A stretch of DNA of 64,000 nt from Eucommia ulmoides (Eukaryota; Streptophyta; Magnoliopsida; Garryales; Eucommiaceae), in the NCBI GenBank assembly GCA_016647705.1, contig JAENRU010000485.1, forward strand, positions 372,001 through 436,000. The letters run 5' to 3'. The position numbers and the translations under genes are program-made. Below are positions 10,907 through 21,783 of this stretch, piece after piece; the first letter of the stretch is position 1; each line of letters starts with the position of its first letter. Under the pieces are notes generated by a model. The model had not been told where the DNA came from, did not search any database, and worked only from the letters and a program-made list of their open reading frames with translations.

Positions 10907-12804
10907 AATACTGGCCCAAGACAGCCATTAAAGGGCAAGTCCTGGCTGATTTTATCGCCGAGATGACTTTCCTGGAAGTGCCCATCTTGGAAAACCATGA
11001 CCCTACCCGGTCAGAAGTCCATCTTGACGGGGCAGAAGCGCCAGTCCAAGAAGAGGCACCTTCCTGTCCTGGAGCAAATGACGACCTCAACGCAGACAAA
11101 TGACAGTTATTTATGGTTGGTTCCTTCAACATGGGAGAATGTGGGGCCGGAATGGTCCTAGTATCCCCTAATTGAGAAGAAATTGAATACGCACTCCAAT
11201 TGGGATTCAGGGCTACCAACAATGAAACCGAATATGAAGCTCTTCTCGTCGGACTCCGACTAGCAAGGTAATTCAACGCCAAGAACCTGTATGTCTTCTG
11301 CGATTCGAAACTCATTGTAAATCAAGTCAATAGTGAATATGCGGCCAAGGATCCAAGTATGACCCCCTACCTCGGAAGGACGGAGCCCGAGAAAAGAATC
11401 GACATGCCAACGCGTTGGCCAACTTGGCTTCTGTCTTGGAATTCACATTGAAGATGAGCGTTCCCGTAGAATATCTAGAGGAGCCAAGCACAACAATTTC
11501 TGACCAAGTGTCCACCGTATGTGCTATCTTCGACGTACCAACTTGGATGGATCCGATAAGGGAATACCTCTTAAATGGAACATTCCCTTCTGACCGAGTG
11601 GAGGCTAGAAAAATGCGGTATAGGGCCTCTAGGTACACCATCATTAATAGGGTACTGTACCGAAGGTCCTTCTCGGGCCTATATTCTCGTTGCATAAGGC
11701 TGGAAGAATCTAGTTACGTGATGAAAGAAATGCACGAAGGAATATGTGGAGACCACTTAAGGTGGCAGTCCATGGTTCACAAGCTCATTCGACGTGGATA
11801 CTTCTGGCCGGACATGCACAAGGACTCCCGGTAGTTCGTTAAAAAATACGATAAATGTCAAAGATTTGCCTTTCACCCTAGGCTACCTCCAACCATCCTC
11901 GTCCCCAAAACAAGCCCTTGGCCCTTTGCCCAATAAGGCATTAACCTTCTTGGTACATTTTCCCAAAGAATCGGGCAGAGAAAGTTCCTTATTGTCACAA
12001 TTGAATATTTCAAGAAATGGGTAGAAGCCAAGTCGCTTGCTCGAATCACCAAGGAAATGATCTGGGATTTCATATGGGAAAGTATTGTGTGTTGCTTTGG
12101 CATACCCAGGGCCATCATCTCCGACAATGGGAAACAGTTCGACAATGATCTCTTCGAGAAATTTTGCACCGAGCTGGGGATTCAGCCACTTTACATCCCT
12201 GGGGCATCTCCAGGCCAACGGACAAGTGGAAGTAACCAATCGCACCATTCTCCACGGACTCAAGACTAAGATTGACAAATCAAATGGAAGATGTGTTAAA
12301 GATGTACACCCCGTTCTCTGGGCATACCACACTACAGTGAGGACCTCCGTGGAGGAAACCCCTTTCGCAATGACTTTCGGGTTAAAAGCAGTGTTTTCCG
12401 CCAAGATTGGAATACCGTCTTCCCGGACAGCCATGATCTTTAGCTAATAGAGCAAAAATGCCTATTTGGCTTTTAACCTTAATCTCCTTAAAGAAAGAAA
12501 TGAGCATGCCCATATTCGACAGGCAACTTATTAGCAAGCGGCGGCCAGGTACTACAATAGAAAGGTCCGTCCTAGGTCATTCGACGTTGGGGACCTTGTT
12601 CTCTGAATGGTAACCCTGGCTACTAAGGATATAATCGCAGACAAACTTGCTCCATCTTGGGAAGGGCCATACTGTGTTACTCGTATTGCCCATCCTGGAA
12701 CTTATGAGTTAGAAACCAAAGCAGGTGTCCTCCTAAGGCACCCTTGGAACACGGGACACCTAAAACGCTACTTCTCCAGAGGGAAAGCTCCGATGGATTT
12801 GTAA
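10907..12804 (+). pseudogene. Element B second RNase H and integrase
   Basis: About 10970-11400 carries an archaeal-type RNase H pattern: an opening GSFNMGECGAGMVL strand, then TNNETEYEALLVGL, then FCDSKLIVNQV. Plant Tat elements are known to carry this second domain in addition to the original RNase H. 11640-11830 is the integrase zinc-binding region (ending GYFWPDM). 11990-12450 is the integrase core. 12540-12804 is the C-terminal part (LAPSWEGPYCVTRI, then HPWNTGHLKRYF). This region is a broken fossil. Confidence 0.85.
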
Positions 12805-14290
12805 AAGTTTTTCTTAACTTTCTGAAGAATGTAAAGAATTTAGTTGTGAATGGAAGAAATAATTTGTTCAACCATTATTCCACTCTCCAAATTTTGTTAG
12901 TGGTGGTAGAATGCAGCCCCCATCCCATCTCGGATTGGGACATGTCTCCTTCCCCACAAATCTCCAAGCTACGTATATGTCGGGATGAGTAGCCCCTCGT
13001 CCCATCTCAAACGAGGACGTGTCATCCCCATCTTCTCACTAAAATAAAACGATATCCCGACGCTCAACGTCAGGGGTAATCTCCATAAACGAACCTCATT
13101 CTGACGTACTCTGTCAGGGGTGTAACCATACACTCTCTACATATCAGTAGTATCAGCCCGGGATTGATAGCTATCAAGCTCCAACGACAATGCAACGATC
13201 GGGCCTGAGGACCTACAGGTAAACATCTCACCCTTGATAGCCGCGTGTTAATCTCAAGCGATAAAAATGGAAGATACCCCTGGCAGGACAATTTGGGATA
13301 GCCTGAAAAGGCTCAGGAATGAGCCCCACTAAGGAGAATCCACCTATGACTGGCGAGAGGGGCCTGACGTGGGGTCACCTCTTGGGGATCGCGAGGGAAA
13401 ATTCTACATCGGTACCACCCCTGGACTTTTAACCTACCACCCGAACTCTGCTCGGATGCTAGACTAGGGGCAAAGAGGCTATGGATATAGTGGAACAACA
13501 TGAAACAATGTTCCTCGAGAAGGGGAAACACGATCTCTTCGTGGGAGTCAATTCCTAGCCAAGGGTTTGACTTCTTGAGCTCATTCTCCTTCTCAGTCAC
13601 TTATCCGAGTAGATGCGCATAAATGAATGGCAAAGAGACTTGAATTTTTTCAAGCAAAAAATCGTAATTGTAAAAATTGTGCAAGTGTTATGGATTGTCC
13701 GCCCAGAGCATAATATCCAGTTAACTAAAATGGAAGGCAAAGGGCATGGGACAAGTAATAAAGCTAATGGCTAAACCCTAAAAAATAACCAGGAAGAGAC
13801 ATCATGGTGAAAAAATCCAAAAAGGTCTCAAGTCAGTAAAATGACCGAGTAGGGGCTCGAGTCCTTCTTCGAGACAAGTTTATACAATTCCCCAAGTTAG
13901 AACCTAATCCTATGTTCTGGCAGTCTCCTAAGTTCAAGTATTTCCCCATCTTGGTGTTTTTGAGATAAGGATGGAAATAAAACTCCATCATTGGGAGGAA
14001 ATACCGTTTCAGCTCCCAAGTGATTGATTCTCAAAGGGCGAACAAGAACAAAAGGTACAAAGATATACATGTGCAAATCCAAAAGAAGTAAAGAAAATTT
14101 ACCGAGAAGAAACAACAAAATATTTGCACATTTACATAATGTTCATTACATTCCCAAGAGGGATCCCAGTGCCCATTACAAAAAGGCCTTCATCCGGGCA
14201 AAGGGGGTTGGGACCCAAACAGTATAAAAAAAAAAAACAAAAAAAAACAAGCTAACTTCAAGTCTTTTCGAATCAAGGTTGGGGGGCTGA
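12805..14290. other. Element B spacer between integrase and antisense ORF
   Basis: This is the untranslated spacer of the Tat element. Short related segments containing cccatctc and gacatgtc or gacgtgtc recur between 12910 and 13040, suggesting an eroded tandem repeat. An A-rich run lies near 14226-14250. No coding signal is seen. Confidence 0.6.
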
Positions 14291-14299
14291 GGTTTGTTC

Positions 14300-16520
14300 T
14301 TGATTGATGAGTGAAGGGTCAGTCTCACTTTCACCAATGGGGGGTTCATCCTGCCCAGCCGTAAATCTCTCTGTAACAGTGCCCATTTCGTCCACGCTAG
14401 CGTTTACTACCCCCGTTTGGCTTCAGTACCTCCTTGATCAGCTCCAGCTTCCTCCATCTCGGCATCAGCTGCCGTCTCCATTGTCTCTTCACCTTCTTCT
14501 TCTACCGCGACATTCCCCATCTCGGGGCCAGCATCCTCAGCATCAGAATAGTCCATTCCAATGTCATCCACTGAGAAGTTAGGGTGTTGACGGCGTAAGT
14601 ATCGAATGGTGTACTTGTGTCTACTTTCTACCATCTCAGCAGCCATGAGTATTTTTACCCGAGTACAGCCCAGAGAATCCTTCCATCCACTTATGGCACT
14701 CTCTTTGGCCCTGATGATGGCTGCATCGTGCACCATTCTCATCTCCTTTATTTTTTTTCTCACGGCGGCGAGGTTAGCCTCAAGCCTACTTCAACGAGAT
14801 TCAAGCGTTGTTTTCTCCTCGATTGCTTTCCTGGCCTCTTCTTTGGTACTTTCCTCGTTGGCTGTCATTATATTCCTCTGCTCATGCCACCTTATTGCCT
14901 GCTCCACATGTTCCATGTGCTGCTTAAAGAATTGTCTACGTTCTTCATCCAACTTTTGCCTCCTCTCGTGAGCAACATTGAGGCGTCCGGCCATGTATGA
15001 AACCCTGGATAACACCTGCACAGCAGAAAGCGGGGAGGGGTCGATCATGTTATTGTTTGGAAATAAGTTGCAGTAAATAAATTTTCTAGCATTGGGTTTA
15101 CCAACAAAGTGTCTCTCTCCAGCTTTACAGGACCTAAGCATCCATTCCTAGGCGGAATAATGTGGTTGATGTAGGTCGACAGCATCTCTGGGTGCTCCAT
15201 GGCTTCTTGCTCGATTAGGATGCTCGTTTTGGGAATCGGGAATGGTCCGGGAGTGGAGACTTTGCTTGGCTGGGGGGGTCCGACAGCTTTCTCCGCGCTT
15301 GCCTTTTTTGCTCCTTCCCCCCTGGACAACTGGTCTTCCTTTTCCATTTGTCATGCCCTGCCCCAACAACGCTCTTCCTGGAGGAAGACGTGGGGGTCTG
15401 ATCTGGTCACGATACAGTTTACTTCCCGGTGACAGCCTCAGCCTCACGTCGCCGTTGTTCTCTCTTCATGATTCTTCTTAGTACACCTTTCGCCTCGGCG
15501 AGGCCCTCTCTAACAGAGCTCTTACCCATCTCTTGCCCCTCCTCGGCAGTCCCCTTGGAGGGCCTCCGTTGGAGGAGGGTGACCCTTCTCCTTCTCGGCC
15601 TCGGCCTTGGCCTGTGCGACCCTCTCTTTCAACAACCTCGCCAATGAAATTTTATCCATGTCTGCCAGGAGAGCAGGAAAAACTGGATGAGCGAGAAGTT
15701 AGAAAAGCGATAAAAATTCAAAAGTTAATAACTTCCGAGAAGGGGAAGCCTTGCCGTTCTCGGTGTCCTTCTCGATCTCTAGCACACGAAGGCTTGGTAC
15801 ATAGTAGAAGTAGCGACAATATAGCATTGACTCTAGCAGTTTGTTCACATTTTTGTACTCTGTCTCCTTGATGATTTTTCGTTGATGTTTGATCAGGGTG
15901 TTTGGTCTCACTCTTCTTCCACTGGCTTTCTTCGAAACTATTCCAAGAGACAAAAACAGAAGAAAACAAAAAACGATCAAAATAGTGAAAAGGACTGCAC
16001 AAACGATGAATCACTCATAAGGGGAAACATTCTCACCTACAACACCCCATTCCCTGGGAATGGGGTTGACTCTCTTCTTATCTGGACCAAACTCCTAGCC
16101 CATACCTCCCAAGAAGAAGTATTGGAGCTTCTAATTCTTTACTGATTCCTCTAACCCCGAAAGAAATTACCTCCGCGAAGCCACGTAGCACCACCCCTTC
16201 CCGGAGGCCATGGACTTTAGGAAAAAAAAAAAAGACTTGAACAAATCCAAGGACGGTTCCAGCCCCTCAGCTCTGAAAATGATGAAAAAAGCCACAAAGG
16301 CCCGAATACAGTTTGGAGTAAGTTGTGACGAACACAACTTGTACTTCGCACACAGGGACCGAATCCACAGATGAATCGGGAACCGTAAACCTCGACGTAA
16401 GTGCTCTATGTACACCGTGATGAATCCCTCGGGAGGGGAGCAAGCCCTATTCTCCAGGCGGGAGAGATAAGTCTCTACCCCCTCAGGGATGGTATATGTG
16501 CTCTTGGCATTCAAGATTTT
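14300..16520 (-). pseudogene. Element B antisense ORF region (Tat aORF)
   Basis: On the minus strand, 16514-16167 encodes a segment with PEGFITVYIEHLRRGLRF and SQLTPNCIRAFVAFF. This is the pattern of PF04195 (putative gypsy type transposon), the domain found in antisense ORFs of Tat elements. Further downstream (15141-14407) the frames are rich in Glu, Arg and Ala (such as EEARKAIEEK), predicting a coiled coil, and end in an acidic tail. The function is unknown. The copy is a fossil with several breaks. It has its own apparent promoter on the minus strand (separate entry). Confidence 0.65.
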
Positions 16521-16838
16521 CTTCTCCGTATTATTGTCTCAATCTTCCAAATAGGGCTACTCCCTGAAACTGCCTCCTCCCACACCTCAACCTCGTCGCT
16601 TGGGCTTCGAGCTGCCTCCGCGGTAGGGCCACTGCTGGACCTAGCATCGTCACCGACGCTATGATAGTCGGAGGGCTCTATGCTGCTTGAAGAACCTGTT
16701 CATTTTTCTAGGCAAGGAGGCAAGGACAAATGAGGGTATATCTGATGGAGGGGAGAAATATTTAGGGCCTGCCTAGAAGTAACAGACCCCAACATCAACT
16801 CAGTAGAATAGGAAGAAAAAAACATTTCGAGAAAAAAA

Positions 16839-16925
16839 AGAGTTACCTGCTGCAAAGATCGGTGCTCCGCCAGGGCAAAATCGTAAGAGTATGGAAAAGG
16901 GTTTAGGGTACCCCTTTTATATAGG
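16839..16925 (-). promoter_or_regulatory. Candidate antisense promoter and splice donor of element B
   Basis: On the minus strand a TATATAAAAGG box (16915-16923 region) precedes the antisense ORF. About 65 bp downstream a GCAG/GTAACT site (near 16847) looks like a plant 5' splice donor. The placement fits independent transcription of the antisense ORF from within the element. In element A a donor-like GTAAGT lies at the corresponding side (about 5667-5677, minus), without a clear TATA box. Confidence 0.45.
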
Positions 16926-17327
16926 AAGACACTCCCCCCATCCCAACTGTCGCACCTCATAATGCCATAAAAGCGTCTGGGAAAGACATGGCGTTCAGAA
17001 ATCTACAAGCCACGTGTCTTCTCCCTAGAGGATGAGAAGGCAGCCCATCTGGGCACGTCTGTTCGCACTAAAAATGTGTCACTGAAAAGGCGCCACCAAA
17101 GAAATGCCAGAGGAGAGACATCAGCACGATGGGACGCCCGCATGACTATTCATAGCCTTTTACGCCAATCTAGGATGGGCTACTCATTACTGTTCTCGGG
17201 CCATCCTTTCCGTTCTCGGATTGACTATTTTCTTCTCGGAATCGCCCGTCTTCTTCCCGAAAAAAATGACCCTGTTGTTATACAACGATCTCCGAAGGTT
17301 AAAATAAAAAAAATAAAAAAATAAAAA

Positions 17328-17574
17328 AAATGAGGGTCTTTAACACCTCAAAAAACTCTTATCGAAACGTCAAGACTCTATGAAAGGGCTCACAATAAAG
17401 TCCCCAGTCTTTCGAATATTTCCCATACTTAGCCTTTCCTGCGTTCTGAGCTTTGGAATTTGCAGGGAGTAGAGCACATGTGACGGTCTTTGATTAGTTG
17501 CGTTGGATTGACCATTTTTATACTCATCAGTTTCCATTCGGTTCTTAAACTTCTATAACAAAATTTTTAGAACG
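17328..17574 (+). repeat. Partial 3' LTR of element B and flank
   Basis: An A-rich tract ends at 17328, followed by TGAGGGTCTTTAACACCTC. This resembles the start of the element D LTR on its own strand (TGATGAGGGTATTT, then GGGCACCTC). Recognisable LTR sequence fades after about 150-200 bp, so the 3' LTR looks truncated. 17500-17574 is unassigned AT-rich DNA. Confidence 0.45.
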
Positions 17575-18037
17575 ACGACCCCATTTGGTTTCTGTTTCAT
17601 TTCTTTGATTATTGTTCTCACTCTCAAAATTTTGGGATTAGTGTACGGAAACGCGTTTGGTAAACATGTTTCTGTTCCCAAATTTTTTAAAGTAATTTAG
17701 GACTATTTCCTGAATTCCTTAAGAATCTAAGAAGTAAGAAAAAATATTGATTCATATTCATTCCCACAAAACTATTCTCACTACCATCCCGCCGGCCACT
17801 ACTACTCATCGGCCACTATACATTTAAAGAAAAAATAAATAAATGTTGCAACCAAACGTATTTCTTGTTTCTGTTCTTATAAATTGAAAGAAACAATTTC
17901 AGGTCAATGGTCGTTACCAAACATGTTTCTATTTTCGGAATACTCTACAACAGAATTAGAATTCTCATCCCATCTCATCCCAGTTTATTTGAAATAAAAA
18001 CAGAAAAAGATAAATACTAACCAAACGCCACTTTAAT
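17575..18037 (+). mobile_element. Long-TIR MITE-like element, copy 1
   Basis: Outer ends are related inverted repeats: left ccatttggtttctgtttc, and right ctaaccaaacgccac, which reads gtggcgtttggttag on the other strand. The left half contains aaaattttgggattagtgta and a ttcccacaaaactattctca segment. The right half contains ggtcgttaccaaacatgttt. There is no coding capacity. The same left and right halves occur in copy 2 and copy 3. The superfamily is not determined because no clear target duplication was found. Confidence 0.65.
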
Positions 18038-18377
18038 TTTCAATCTTTTCTTGGAATAGAAACACTAACCAAGAAGTAATAAGGTCGATATTTATTGAGA
18101 ATTGAGGTAAAAAAATGAAAACATGATTAGCAACGTTTTCTGGTACAGATGGTATTCTCTCTGCAACTCGAGGATGTGCGTTTTGCTGAAGAAATGAGGT
18201 TACCTGTATGTTCCAAAAATTAAAATTAAAATAAAAAAATAAAAATCAGATGTGAAAGGAAATAGGCATGTATTACCAAGAAAAAAGAAATGATATGATC
18301 TCATTATTAAGGAGAAAATTTGAGCCATTCCATGAAATTACATATCTTTGTTTAATCCATAGTTTAGGAGGTCTAAA
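18038..18377. other. AT-rich spacer between two MITE copies
   Basis: No gene or repeat is recognised. The segment separates two oppositely oriented MITE-like copies and would form the loop of a hairpin if they paired. Confidence 0.5.
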
Positions 18378-18893
18378 TTGGGGTTAGTGATGTTTGATTA
18401 ATGTTTCTGCATTTTTATTTCTACTCCCAATAAAATGTGATGAGAATATTGTTTCCGTTCTGGAGTAATCTGAGAACAAAATCACGTTTGGTAACAAAAA
18501 TTATTCTTAAAATGTTTCATAATTTCTTAGAACAAAAACAAGAAATGTGGTTGGTTGCAACTATGCTTGGATCGTTTTATATATAGAAAGAGCGAGGAAA
18601 TTAGAGAAGAATATAAAGAAAAAAAATATCGGCGCAGCGGTGGCGGCTGACGTGGTGATGGCTCTCAACATTTATTCTTATGAAATAGATTGAGAATAAT
18701 TTTGTGGGAGTGAATAAGAATCAAGATATTTTTTGTTTCTCAATTTTTTAAAGAATTCTGAAATTACTCCCAAAATTTTAAAAATATTTGGGAATAGAAA
18801 CGTTTTTAGAAAAATATTTTTGTACACTAATCCCAAAATTCTGGAAGCAAGAACAAAAATCAATAAGAGAAAACACTAAACAAACGGGCCTTA
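18378..18893 (-). mobile_element. Long-TIR MITE-like element, copy 2 (inverted)
   Basis: On the minus strand this copy starts aaggcccgtttgtttagtg, runs through attttgggattagtgtac and cactcccacaaaattattct, and ends near 18378. It therefore matches copy 1 in reverse orientation. It includes a GC-rich stretch (ggcgcagcggtggcggctga, 18630-18650) in its middle that is not obvious in copy 1. Confidence 0.6.
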
Positions 18894-19209
18894 GTGTTTC
18901 TGTTCCTAGAAAACTTGGTGTGGGAAAATCCTATTTTGTTCCTAGAAATTTGTTCTGAAAATCTTGTTATCACGTTAGCCTTACACACTGATGGTCTCAA
19001 GTTTGAACTTGGGCAACATCAATTTGTTATTTCTTGTTTACTTTTATTGTTCTCTAATTCAAATTCATATGTACACATTTTCCTTTCCAGTAACTTCATA
19101 GCAATAAACATCAAAATCGATCTTTCCGAATCAACACAAATCCAGCCAAGACGAAAATGGCATAGCAACAAAACCTTACCAAGAAAAGAACACCTCAACG
19201 CTTCATTGT
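18894..19209. other. AT-rich intergenic stretch
   Basis: No gene is supported. The open frame at 18894-19211 has no recognisable domain and a composition like noncoding flank. Confidence 0.4.
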
Positions 19210-20446
19210 AAGTCTTCGAATTCTACATTTTTGAATAAATCATCAATTGCTTATCCAAATTCAATTCGGTTTATCTCTACAAGTCTTCATGGTTGGGCTG
19301 GTCCTAATCTTTGAGTAAAGTTGATTTTAACTTCTTTACCAGTTTGAATTCTACATTTTTGAATAAGTCCTAAACTGTTTATCCAAAATTAAATTCAATT
19401 TATTTCTACAAGTCTTAATGGCTGAGATGGCGCTAACCGTCGAGTCTCATGCTAATCAAACCATGTTGGGCCATTTTGAACACCCAACCCGAATTTAATT
19501 TCACTAAGTGTTTGAATTCTACCCTTTTTAACAAATCCTAAACCATGTATTGAAATTAAATTCTATTTTCTCCAACAAGTATTAATGGTTGTGGTGGCGC
19601 TAACCCTTGAGATTCGCGTCAATCAGACCTCGTTTTGTCATGTTGGACATGGTTTTAAATTCTTTAAGTGGTTGAATTCCATATTGTTTAATAAATCCTA
19701 AGCCATTTATTTGGTTTTCTTCCTACAAGTTTTAATGGTGAGGTAGTGTTAACCTTCGAATTTCGTGCCAATCAAACCTCATTTATCTATTTTGAACACC
19801 AAACCATATTTTAACTTCATTCTTATTCTACATTTTGGATAAATCTTAAATTGCTTATTGAAATTCAATTATGTTTCTTCCTAAAAGACTTAATGGCCGA
19901 GGTGGCGCTAACCCTTGAGTTTCGCATCAATCGAACTCCATTTGTCCATTTTGGACATCCAACCCAATTTTAAGTTTTTTAAGTGTTTAAATTCTACATT
20001 TTTAAACCACAAAGCCTCGAGTTTCGCGGCAATTGGACCCTATATGGCCATCTTGGACACCCAACCCAATTTTAACTTCTTCAAGTGTTTGAATTCTACT
20101 TTATCGAATAAATCCTAAATCTATTGCCCAAATTTAATTCACTTTTTTTCCTACTAGTTTTAATAGTCGGGGTGACGCTAATCCTCGAGTTTCAGGCCAA
20201 ATGGACCCCGTTTGGCCATTTTGGACACCCAACTCGATTTTAACTTCTTTTAAGTGTTTAGATTCTATTGGTTTTAATAAATCCTAAATTGCTTATCCAA
20301 ATTGAATTTTGTTTCTTCCTACAAGACTTAATGGTCAGTCTGGCACTAATTCTCAAGTTTCACGCCAATTGGACTTTGTTTTGTCATTTTGAGCACCCAA
20401 TTCATTTTTAATCATTTAAGTGTTCGAATTCTATTTTTTGCATAAA
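19210..20446 (+). repeat. 160-175 bp satellite, block 1
   Basis: About seven diverged monomers. The landmark agtcttaatgg and variants recurs near 19413, 19583, 19732, 19889, 20160 and 20328. The gap near 20000 reflects a monomer with an internal deletion. Each monomer contains gaattctacattt, taaatcctaaa, tccaaattcaatt, tttcttcctacaagt, a ggtggcgctaaccctcgag segment and ccattttggacacccaaccc. The array is interrupted at 20446 by a CACTA remnant and resumes at 23738. Monomers are clearly diverged, so the array is old or poorly homogenised. Confidence 0.85.
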
Positions 20447-21774
20447 TTATATGCACCATATAAATACATAACGATTTAGCAGAAATGTAAAGTTATTAAC
20501 CAACCAGATTTGTCGGCGGTTGTGAGACCAGACCCAGACGCAGAGTTCGGTTGTGGCGTCGATGTTGCCTCATTCAGAACCTATCACATACAAATGATTA
20601 GGTACAAAATATTAAGACCTCCATAAAATAATAATGAAATTGGTCATACTTGAACAACTGGTTGCACTACAACATCCGGCGGTATCACCAATCCAGGGTT
20701 CACTGTTTGCAACCTCTTGAATACTGAATACACCATGCATACTGATATCCACCGTCTCCCTAACCATGTCGGCCATCTTTGGTGGTGCCAATATAGGTGC
20801 CACTACATATGTCGGAGCCGAGGCACATGACCATCCTATATCTATATTACTGCCAAATACCTCACTCTGCGACAATTTACTCCCGATGCACCATGACCAA
20901 CCAGGTTTCGCGATGCCCATATAGTCATTCCACACACTTTACGTCTGAACTTTTAACGGTGCCTGTAAAGTCGCTTGAAATTTAATTGTTTATTTCTTAA
21001 AAATTATATTTCTATATGATATCTTACAATCATATTCTGTGAAGAAGCATCAAATGGTGCACCGTTACGCCCAACTTGAATCTTATGATACATATCTATT
21101 TGATCGGCATGCTCACTAGCTCTCTCCAACTATCAATAAAAAAAAAAAAGCATAATTTTTTAGTAAAATTTATACTTTGTTAAGTCCATACAAACATTAA
21201 TTCATCGTACCATATAAACTGATTTCTTTTGGTCACAAATGATGTTCGTCTAGTCGGGTGCAATTATAACTGCTGTTGACGTGACTTCTTATTGCACTCC
21301 GTGTGGACCTACAAAAATAATTTGAAATTCTTGGATAAAATTCTAATCACGACATATATATATATATATATATAGAACAATAAAGATTTCATATAGTATA
21401 ATTTTGCAAGCATTACAATAATGCCCTCACCGGAAGTATCAAATTCCAGGATGAGCCTTTCTTCAGCATTACCTAGTAGCATTAACAAACAAACCAATTA
21501 AAATAATTACGATTAAAAAAAATGTCAAATAAATATATTAAATTAATACCAAGATTTTACCACCAGTGGGCGAGGCTAAGACATCCGCCTGGGCCTGGGA
21601 CTGAGCCAGCGCATCGGCCTCCGCGTTGGCATTCGTTTGGGCTATGGATTGGGCCTGCCCATCGGACTATGTCTGCTCTTGCGGGCTTGGGCCTTGGCCG
21701 ACGCCTGAAACCATAACTTGTCCATAATGTTCCTCCTCATACTCACCATGTTGAATCTGTAAACACATATATGA
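20447..21774 (-). pseudogene. CACTA (En/Spm) transposase-associated gene remnant
   Basis: Exon-like blocks on the minus strand flanked by AG and GT: about 21765-21550 (Gln/Ala-rich), 21305-21210, 21131-21050 and 20970-20590. The second and third read NKKSRQQQ, then RRTSFVTKRNQF, and then RASEHADQIDMYHKIQ. This is the order seen in the Transposase_24 (PF03004) region of plant En/Spm elements. At least one stop interrupts the second block. The TNP2 transposase gene is not present. The insertion lies inside the satellite, and a Mutator-like element follows it at 21784. Confidence 0.45.
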
Positions 21775-21783
21775 CCGAGTTTA

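Larger units (their letters stand above)
7345..17500 (+). mobile_element. Tat-lineage Ty3/gypsy LTR retrotransposon B, 5' end missing
   Basis: This element is more GC-rich than its flanks. It contains, in order, protease, reverse transcriptase, a first RNase H, an archaeal-type second RNase H, integrase, a long spacer, an antisense ORF region on the minus strand, and what looks like the first 150-200 bp of a 3' LTR (from about 17328). The 5' LTR and gag are absent. Solo LTR C (9481-10906) is inserted inside the RNase H region. The coding part is a fossil with well over ten breaks, and so probably older than element D. Confidence 0.85.
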
